Assembly (NCBI GenBank): GCA_037074615.1
Contig: JAYWLJ010000063.1
Span: forward strand, 496,001-560,000
DNA length: 64,000 nt
From: Leucaena leucocephala
Lineage: Eukaryota > Streptophyta > Magnoliopsida > Fabales > Fabaceae
Direction: 5' to 3'
The position numbers and the translations under genes were made by a program. Within the stretch, counting starts at the first letter, position 1. Each line of letters starts with the position of its first letter. Below the pieces are notes generated by a model. It made no database searches. It saw only the letters and a program-made list of their open reading frames with translations, and was not told the DNA's origin. Below, piece after piece: positions 57,961-64,000 of the stretch.

Positions 57961-58646
57961 GGAGGGGTAATATATTTCGGAAGCGCTGATTGGTGGGGAA
58001 CGCAGACGCCCGGATCTGCGTCCGGTTTGGTTTAATGTTTAAATATGATCCGTTGGATCTAGACTTATCTACGGTGTGGGATTTATGGCCCGGCAAAGAT
58101 TATATGGAGGTGTGTTTCTGGGTGCGTGACCTGGCGGATAATAAAACACGCGTATATCTCGACTGGTTAGTTATCACACTTTCACTGAGGACTTTGAGGT
58201 AATACTCAACAGCTAACACAAATGGAATCTAGAATATGTATACTGGTTTAAACAATAAAATTAATATTTCTATGCCATAAGAACCATAATATTTTAAATT
58301 CATGTTCGTATTAAAACTTTCTATAATCCTTAAAAAATATCGCGGTTGTTATAATAGGGAGAAGGAAAAAAAAAGGGGTTCCGACTGTTAATAATCACAG
58401 GTTGGCTAAAGAAGGAAGGCTATGCATAATTATTGGCGTAGTACGAAAGCGTTGATGTCTGCGGGAAGGCGAAGCTAATAAACTGCCATATGATATACAG
58501 ATCAAATTGTATATATTTAGATATGCTGTCCAGCAACATAAGGAGTGATTGAACACAAGAAATCCAATGCAAATGATTATGAGAGTAACAAAGTTTCCAT
58601 CCACTTGAAAGGCATGGCCTCCTTAAATCCCTCCGGAATATTGTCT
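57961..58646. other. Histone H1 promoter and receptor-kinase 3' flank
   Basis: About 690 bases upstream of H1 and downstream of the receptor kinase, both minus-strand genes. The open frames 58395-58650 (-) have no domain and lie in the receptor-kinase 3' region. Confidence 0.5.
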
Positions 58647-61283
58647 TCATCGGCCTATAGGATTGACGATTTGTGAGAAGATGGCAGATGAAGTATCACC
58701 TGAATCTTGGCTGGTATCATGGTTTCCCACGTCGTTGTCTACCAACTCACTTTCCTCCGCTTTTGAAGAGTAATTCGACCCATTTGTGTTTTCTTGGAGG
58801 TTAAGAGCGAGTTCTAGATTCCACAACAGATCATTCATCGAGGGTCGGGCAAGCCCATGATCGCTCAAGCACTTCTCAGCCGTGTCTGCGAACTTGCTCA
58901 GACTCTCTGGATTGATCTTCCCTTTCATATTTGGGTCAATGATATCCTCCAATGCCCCTTTTCTCTTGCAGCTCAAAGCCCAATCCGAGAGAGACACCTG
59001 TTCCCTTGGAAGGCTCGCATTCAAAACGGGCCTTGCGCATAGAACCTCAAACAAGACCACCCCAAATGAATACACATCGGACTTCTCGGTCAACTGTTGT
59101 CTCCTAAAATATTCAGGGTCCAAATATCCGAAGCTGCCCTTTACCACCGTACTAACATGCCCATTCTTCATGTCCGGGCCAGTTTTTGATAACCCGAAAT
59201 CTGAAACCTTGGCAGTCCAATTCTCATCCAATAGAATGTTAGTTGACTTGACATCTCTGTGAATGATGGTGTATTTAGCCCCGGTGTGAAGGTAGTGAAG
59301 CCCCCTCGCAGCTCCAATGCAAATCTCCAACCTTTGCTTCCACGACAAAGTAGATAGAGGTTTGTTGCCCTTGTAAAGATGCTCCCTTAGGGTGCCACGT
59401 GCCATGTAGTCATAAACCAGGCACATCTCATTCTGCTCCTCGCAGAACCCAATCAAGGACACCAAATGCTTGTGTCTTAGTTTTGAAAGCATCTCAATCT
59501 CAGTCTGGAACTCATTCACTCCCTGTTCTGACTGCGGATTCGACCTCTTGATGGCCACTTCCATCCTCCCCTTATCTATAACACCCTTATAAACCTTCCC
59601 GAATCCTCCAACCCCAATAACATTAGACTCGTCAAAATTCTTGGTCGCTTGCTTGATCTCTTGCAAGGAGAAATAGCGACAAAGACCTTGAGCCATGGCC
59701 GATATGTTGCTGCCGGCGTAGCTTTTCCCTGACGTCGTGGATCTGCTGCTATTTCCAGGGGAATTCCCATAGATCGGTAGCCATGATGTGTGTGAATCTG
59801 ATCCCGGCGCCCTCTTCTTCTTCTGGTACACAACAATGCATATTGCAGCTAAGAATGCAACTCCCGCAGCTCCTCCGGCACTTAGCAACAACGCTTTTTT
59901 GTGACTGCCCTTGGGTGTGTTAAAAGTCTGCGATTGTTGCAGCTCGCTCTTTACGAGCATATCTGACGGCTGAGGATTTGGCCCAGCCAAGGTTGTTTCA
60001 TTGATCTTGAATATCTCCACCCCATTCAATATCGCATCATAGTACTCAGGCTTTGTTCCGGACGATGGATGCAGAGCAATCCATAATTGCTCGTTGCCCT
60101 GCCCATCTTGCACAATCACCACATAGTCTTTGTACGTCGGCACCCCCTTTCCTCTTGTCCACGCTATTACATCTGCCGCGGCCTGTGCCGTTTGATTGTT
60201 CACGTAGATGTCGAAAACTATCTGGTTCACTCTACTATAATAGAAGTCACAGAAGTGAAACCTCACGAGGTACATGAAGTTTGGATCAATTTGGAATGTC
60301 CAAGTGAGGTTATATCCCATGTTCACGTTCATATCGTTTCCCATCGATCTTGATGTAGAGTAGACACTGGGAGGAGCAACGTAATGTGGCATGCTTTGGA
60401 AGTCGATAGTGACATTATGGGCAGCTTGATCAGTGACCCCGACCGATGCACCGTATAAATAGGGCGTGTCATCGTACCATGTCCTCGTAAGATTAGAATC
60501 TTGGAGTGGGGATATATATTGCCCACCAACATTGAGCCTGAACATTGTTTGGAAATTCAAGCTTTTTCCATCCACGGTTTGGTCGGAAAACCCAACTAAT
60601 GTGGCTGAACCAAACAAATCTGGCATTTGAATCACCTCGATCCCGTTCACAAAAGCGAAAGCTCGATCGTACTTGTCTGATGGCTTAAAAGTAACCTGGA
60701 AGGAATTAATTGTAGTTGGTATAAAATCTAAATATACATGTTGATATGATATGCCAAAAACTCTTTTAATCTTCAAATTTATTACCGTGAGAGTATTTGA
60801 ATTCAAAGGGGCAAGGGAATACTCTCTGATAATGTAAGCTTGGGACAAGGCCTGACAAGTAATAAAAGCGCTGAAGTTGCTCAAAAGCGTAACCCCGTTG
60901 GCCGTCACGGAGAAATATGAATTGGCCGTATTATAGGAGCCATAAACGGAGGGATAAAAGTGGAGCCGAAGCCAATAACGCCTGTCCGGTTGAACTGGGA
61001 ATTTATACATTGCCTCTGATGACGTGAAAACACGTGCCCACATGTATGGAATCTCAGACATGACCGAAGGGTCTTGGTACGATGCTTTAAGAGTTATGGA
61101 ATTACCTCCCGACAAGTACTTAGTATTGGCCTCCCATTGCCTTCCATCGGCATCCTTGCCGCCGCCCTCGGCCAGCCCACAGCCCAGGATCAACGGCTCT
61201 CCGGCGCCCTGGGCCCATGCTTCACGGGTTCTCAGGAACCCAAAGATGCAAACAAGGAGCAACACACGCGTCCTGCTATGCAT
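58647..61283 (-). CDS. ANX1: ANXUR-like malectin receptor kinase (CrRLK1L family), 848 aa, one short in-frame intron
   Basis: The start is the ATG at 61283 (MHSRTRVLLLVCIFGFL, signal peptide); the in-frame codon at 61325 is GTG and not a start. Exon 1 is 60786-61283; exon 2 is 58647-60695. A 90-bp GT..AG intron (60696-60785) keeps the frame and has no stop. Two malectin-like domains fill the ectodomain (PYMWARVFTS, FAFVNGIEVIQMP, WTFQIDPNFMYLVRFHFCDF). One TM helix lies at about 433-456. The kinase has GVGGFGKVYKG (about 527), K549, HRDVKSTN (D647) and DFG (D665), all intact. The tail ends IFSQIVNPIGR. ANX1/ANX2 act at the pollen-tube surface with RALF peptides and keep the tip from bursting; FERONIA is a wider paralogue. 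The ANX assignment rests on whole-protein similarity and location next to TPR10. Confidence 0.93.
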   Translation of the reverse strand: MHSRTRVLLLVCIFGFLRTREAWAQGAGEPLILGCGLAEGGGKDADGRQWEANTKYLSGGNSITLKASYQDPSVMSEIPYMWARVFTSSEAMYKFPVQPDRRYWLRLHFYPSVYGSYNTANSYFSVTANGVTLLSNFSAFITCQALSQAYIIREYSLAPLNSNTLTVINLKIKRVFGISYQHVYLDFIPTTINSFQVTFKPSDKYDRAFAFVNGIEVIQMPDLFGSATLVGFSDQTVDGKSLNFQTMFRLNVGGQYISPLQDSNLTRTWYDDTPYLYGASVGVTDQAAHNVTIDFQSMPHYVAPPSVYSTSRSMGNDMNVNMGYNLTWTFQIDPNFMYLVRFHFCDFYYSRVNQIVFDIYVNNQTAQAAADVIAWTRGKGVPTYKDYVVIVQDGQGNEQLWIALHPSSGTKPEYYDAILNGVEIFKINETTLAGPNPQPSDMLVKSELQQSQTFNTPKGSHKKALLLSAGGAAGVAFLAAICIVVYQKKKRAPGSDSHTSWLPIYGNSPGNSSRSTTSGKSYAGSNISAMAQGLCRYFSLQEIKQATKNFDESNVIGVGGFGKVYKGVIDKGRMEVAIKRSNPQSEQGVNEFQTEIEMLSKLRHKHLVSLIGFCEEQNEMCLVYDYMARGTLREHLYKGNKPLSTLSWKQRLEICIGAARGLHYLHTGAKYTIIHRDVKSTNILLDENWTAKVSDFGLSKTGPDMKNGHVSTVVKGSFGYLDPEYFRRQQLTEKSDVYSFGVVLFEVLCARPVLNASLPREQVSLSDWALSCKRKGALEDIIDPNMKGKINPESLSKFADTAEKCLSDHGLARPSMNDLLWNLELALNLQENTNGSNYSSKAEESELVDNDVGNHDTSQDSGDTSSAIFSQIVNPIGR
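60696..60785 (-). other. 90-bp in-frame intron of the receptor kinase gene
   Basis: The donor is ACG|GTAATA and the acceptor TTCCTTCCAG|GTTAC. The segment is AT-rich and encodes 30 residues without a stop if retained, inside the first malectin domain just before VTFKPSDKYDRAF. Family members read directly from the preceding strand into this motif, so it is an intron rather than coding sequence. Confidence 0.82.
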
Positions 61284-62139
61284 GATGGAAGGTAATCGGG
61301 AGGGTTTTTTGTTTTTGATGCGCACCCAAAAAGAAGAGATCGGCTCCTCGGAGGTCTAAGCCATCTTGATCATTAGATGGCTTTTGAGGAACCCTCGCCT
61401 GGATGGAGGAACCAAACCAGGCAAGAGCCGGAGGATGAACTTGTGGTTTTGGCTATTAGAAATTCGATTGTGGGAGTTTTTTGTTTTCTTTTGTTGTTCG
61501 TACCAAACGAGAAAGAAGGTGGTTGGGAACCGATGATTGGGAGAGAGCACCGTAATTAAATGAATGTAATTTGTTAACATAAGATTAGAATTTGAAACGG
61601 GGCTCTAAATTTAGGATGGATTTTTTTGGACAACACTATCACTCTCGATACAACGAAGAGAGAGGCCAGAAAAAAGAGTGCCTCTTCATCTATCCCTCTC
61701 AATAGAGGGCTTCTTCATCACTTCCCGTCCGGAATCAAAGTAAAATAAAGTGTTCATTTTTTAATATGTTCATTAGTCCAGTATTGATTAAAATAATATG
61801 TGCAAATATATAATTATAAAAGGGTAATCCACCGATGCACTTGGAAATTGATCTTGACCAGATCTGTCATGCTAAAAAATGACAAATTCTTGACACGTTA
61901 AAAGAATACAGAAGTTGATAGAAATAAAAGAATTTGTGTGGGGAGATGGGACTTGGGAGAGTAGATGAGGGAAAATTATGGGATAGATTTTAGAGGAGGA
62001 GGATATTTCACCCAAATGTAGGAGGCAGGACTCAAAAAAAAAGGCAGAGATGTTAGAAATTAATGAATGGTGGGAGAGGGACACTAATGCTATTGCGTTT
62101 GGTATTCATTGAAGAGAGTTTTTGAAGAAATTTTTATAT
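61284..62139. other. Receptor-kinase upstream region, no gene recognised
   Basis: Promoter side of the receptor kinase. Short frames here (61356-61580, 61872-62084) have no domain. No transposon borders until about 62140. Confidence 0.5.
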
Positions 62140-62557
62140 TATATTTTGTAAAATAAAAATAGTTTAGTTTAATTCACCTTACTCCTTTAGATGTTGTGTT
62201 GTCAAGTTGAACACCTAGAGTTAAGGGGTGTCAACTTGAGCGGGGGTGTTAGAATGTTGAATTAATTAGGTGATTAGTGTTAATCATTAGTATCTAGATA
62301 ACCCTAGAATTCTATATAAAGGGCTCTAGTATGTAGGTTTGTGTGTGAGATTATGTAATCTTCACTAAAGTGAAGGAGAGGGTAACTTGGGTCTCTCCTC
62401 AAAGTCCCCAAGTAGGGTTGGTTTATCTCCCTCAAGTGATGGTAGATTAGTATGTAAACCCAAGTGGGTTACCATGATTGTATGAGCATGTAGCTCATGA
62501 ATAATACATATGATTCTTCATCTTTCTTCTCATTATTTCTCTCTAATAAAACTAACA
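62140..62557 (+). mobile_element. Truncated copia element: 3' internal remnant plus 3' LTR
   Basis: The LTR (62247-62557, 311 bp) starts TGTTAGAATG and ends CTAACA, giving the inverted termini TGTTAG/CTAACA typical of small copia LTRs. It has a TATA box (TATATAAA, 62313-62320) followed by GGGCTCTAG. Just upstream is a purine-rich GAGCGGGGG polypurine tract and about 100 bases of copia-3'-like non-coding sequence. The 5' LTR and coding region are absent, so this is a 5'-truncated relic. The left border is approximate and no target duplication was found. Confidence 0.65.
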
Positions 62558-62585
62558 CAGTCTTCATCGTGAGGTGAAGGTAGGG

Positions 62586-62586
<1 letters not shown>

Positions 62587-62638
<52 letters not shown>
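62587..62638. repeat. (TA)26 microsatellite
   Basis: 52 bases of perfect TA repeat, 30 bases after the end of the truncated copia LTR. Confidence 0.95.
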
Positions 62639-62641
<3 letters not shown>

Positions 62642-63434
62642 ACATAAACGTCATTTCCTCATCTTATGTTTTCTCCCCCTCCTACTTCTCCTCATAAGCT
62701 CTTTCATGGAAAAACGAGGGCGAATACCTATCGTCCGCGGAGTCTTTCGTAGCTATTATCTCTATTTTCACACCATGAAGTGCGATTTGAGTCTTTTTTA
62801 TTAGCACATATAAGCCACAACGCTAAGTTTCGTGAACATTCAATGATATATATCTTCTTGTAAAAATCGTCTTTGAGACAGAAGAATCAGTTCAAAATTT
62901 CAGACTCTTCACTTTCGCTCTCATGCGTGTGTATCAATATAATACTCCAACTATATTTTAATTGTGAGCAAATTAGGAAAGATAATGTATTTTTTATATA
63001 CCACCATCTTCTAATGACAGTGTTTATTAGTATGTGTGATCAATATACTCCCTCACATCTTAATTATTATAAATATAAGACCTCAATATTTATTAAATTT
63101 ATAATTTGATTTATTTACCGAGATCAATATAGTTAGTTTCAATACAAATTATTAACCACAATAATTTAGATAAACCATAGCAAAATAATTAACACAATTA
63201 CTTTTCTTAATTTTTACAAATTAGTTATCCTTTCTTCCGTCACGCTGCAGTCAATTATTTAAGTTCAGAACATAATCAAGCGAGTAGCGACGCAACTAAA
63301 ACCCCCAAAACGTGACTCCTTGAGGGCATTGCGTTGCCGGCGCGAACTCGACAACCCGGAGGCCGCTTCAAAACCAAAGACAGAGACTTCAATAGCGAGC
63401 GTGTTGCGGAGAGATTTCTTGCCCTTGCTCTCCA
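62639..63434. other. Promoter and leader of the ankyrin/TPR10-like gene
   Basis: AT-rich intergenic sequence. The last 150 bases are GC-richer and probably 5'UTR. The open frame 62873-63109 is unsupported. Confidence 0.5.
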
Positions 63435-64000
63435 ATGGCCTCCGATGCTTCTATCGCTCTTGCAGGTCTCTTGTCCCTTACTCCCTCCCATATAGATAAA
63501 TATTAAATGCAATTTCATATTTTACGATTCACAGGGTTTTCTGTTACTATGAAGTTACCGTTGTGTCTTTTTGCCTTTCTCCTAAAATACTTGGATGACT
63601 TGCACGATTCGGTATTTTAGTTCTATCCTAATTCCATACCTTCTCTCAATGCAGTGAGGCAGAAAGTTCAACACTTTCTTAACGCGGCTCGTACTGGAAA
63701 TCTTGATCTCTTGAAAAGTAAGTGTCCTGCTCTTCGCCCACAATTGTTTCGCTATTACTGTTGCTCTTGCTGTTCAAATTCTTCATTTGGGTTCATCCTT
63801 TCTGGGGTAGATTTGGCGGGGCAGCTTAATGAAGATAAGGATTTGGCGAAAACCGTGGCGGCAATCAAGGATGCCAATAAACGAGGAGCACTGCATTTTG
63901 CGGCTCGGGAAGGGAAGACTGAGGTTTGTAAATATCTGTTGGAGGAATTGAAGCTAAACGTGGATGAGAGAGATGACGATGGTAATACTTTTTCCTTACA
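63435..64000 (+). CDS. TPR10: Ankyrin-repeat/TPR protein (TPR10-like), first three exons; runs off the right edge
   Basis: Exons: 63435-63465 (MASDASIALA), 63655-63717 and 63811-63981 (GT donor at 63982-63983), with consistent phases. The product so far is about 88 residues: VRQKVQHFLNAARTGNLDLLKN, then a first ankyrin repeat NKRGALHFAAREGKTEVCKYLLEELKLNVDERDDDG. Spacing and wording match the Arabidopsis ankyrin-TPR protein TPR10 (recalled as At3g04710), where ankyrin repeats are followed by C-terminal TPRs that may dock Hsp90/Hsp70; the TPR part is outside the window. The third exon could also read through the donor for a few codons. Sequence after 63981 is intron by this model. Confidence 0.85.

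Noticed and set aside
61284..61325. 14-residue N-terminal extension of the receptor kinase
   Set aside because: Begins at a GTG codon; the first in-frame ATG at 61283 directly starts a good signal peptide.
1..64000. tRNA, rRNA, CRISPR or prokaryotic operon features
   Set aside because: No cloverleaf-like pol III genes, rRNA segments or spaced repeats were seen; the window is clearly plant nuclear DNA.

Overview
This is a stretch of a flowering-plant (eudicot) nuclear genome. The evidence is spliced genes with GT..AG introns, plant-only families (GIF/AN3, MyoB, MUSTANG, WDL, CrRLK1L kinase), AT-rich intergenic DNA, MITEs and Ty1/copia LTR retrotransposons. The species cannot be named from sequence alone.

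Layout, left to right. At 478-558 (-) lies the first coding exon of a GIF1/ANGUSTIFOLIA3 coactivator whose remainder is off the window. At 5292-5633 (-) is a small secreted-peptide-like gene. At 7848-10694 (-) is a MyoB myosin-binding (GTD-binding/DUF593) protein. At 15499-17706 (+) is the domesticated Mutator transposase gene MUSTANG. At 18450-23032 (-) is the three-KH-domain RNA-binding protein FLK in six coding exons. At 24733-26558 (-) is an ALBA-domain protein in five exons. From 27559 to 43661 there is a 16-kb nest of two copia retrotransposons: a minus-strand element B with 478-bp LTRs and TSD CTTCG, interrupted in its reverse transcriptase by a plus-strand, apparently intact element A with 1840-bp LTRs and TSD GTCAA. 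From 43662 to 48014 are other repeats, including a long-TIR element and a Tourist-like MITE. Then come WDL1 (49979-52519, +), an FAD/NAD(P)-binding oxidoreductase (53534-56992, +), linker histone H1 (57220-57883, -), an ANXUR-like malectin receptor kinase (58647-61283, -), a truncated copia 3' end with its LTR (about 62140-62557), and the first three exons of an ankyrin/TPR10-like protein (63435 to the window end, +).

The order MUG - FLK - ALBA - WDL1 - FAD oxidoreductase - ANX - TPR10 matches, as far as I recall gene numbers, the Arabidopsis chromosome 3 interval At3g04605-At3g04710. The window therefore looks like an ancient conserved block into which young retrotransposons have been inserted. 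The genes do not form a single pathway: growth coactivation, organelle or vesicle trafficking, flowering-time RNA binding, microtubule binding, chromatin and pollen-tube-type signalling sit side by side.

Exon boundaries were set by hand from GT/AG sites, reading-frame closure and family conservation. Totals close in frame for every complete multi-exon gene (MyoB 793 aa, FLK 444 aa, ALBA 164 aa, WDL1 356 aa, oxidoreductase 493 aa, H1 189 aa, receptor kinase 848 aa). Untranslated exons are mostly not resolved.
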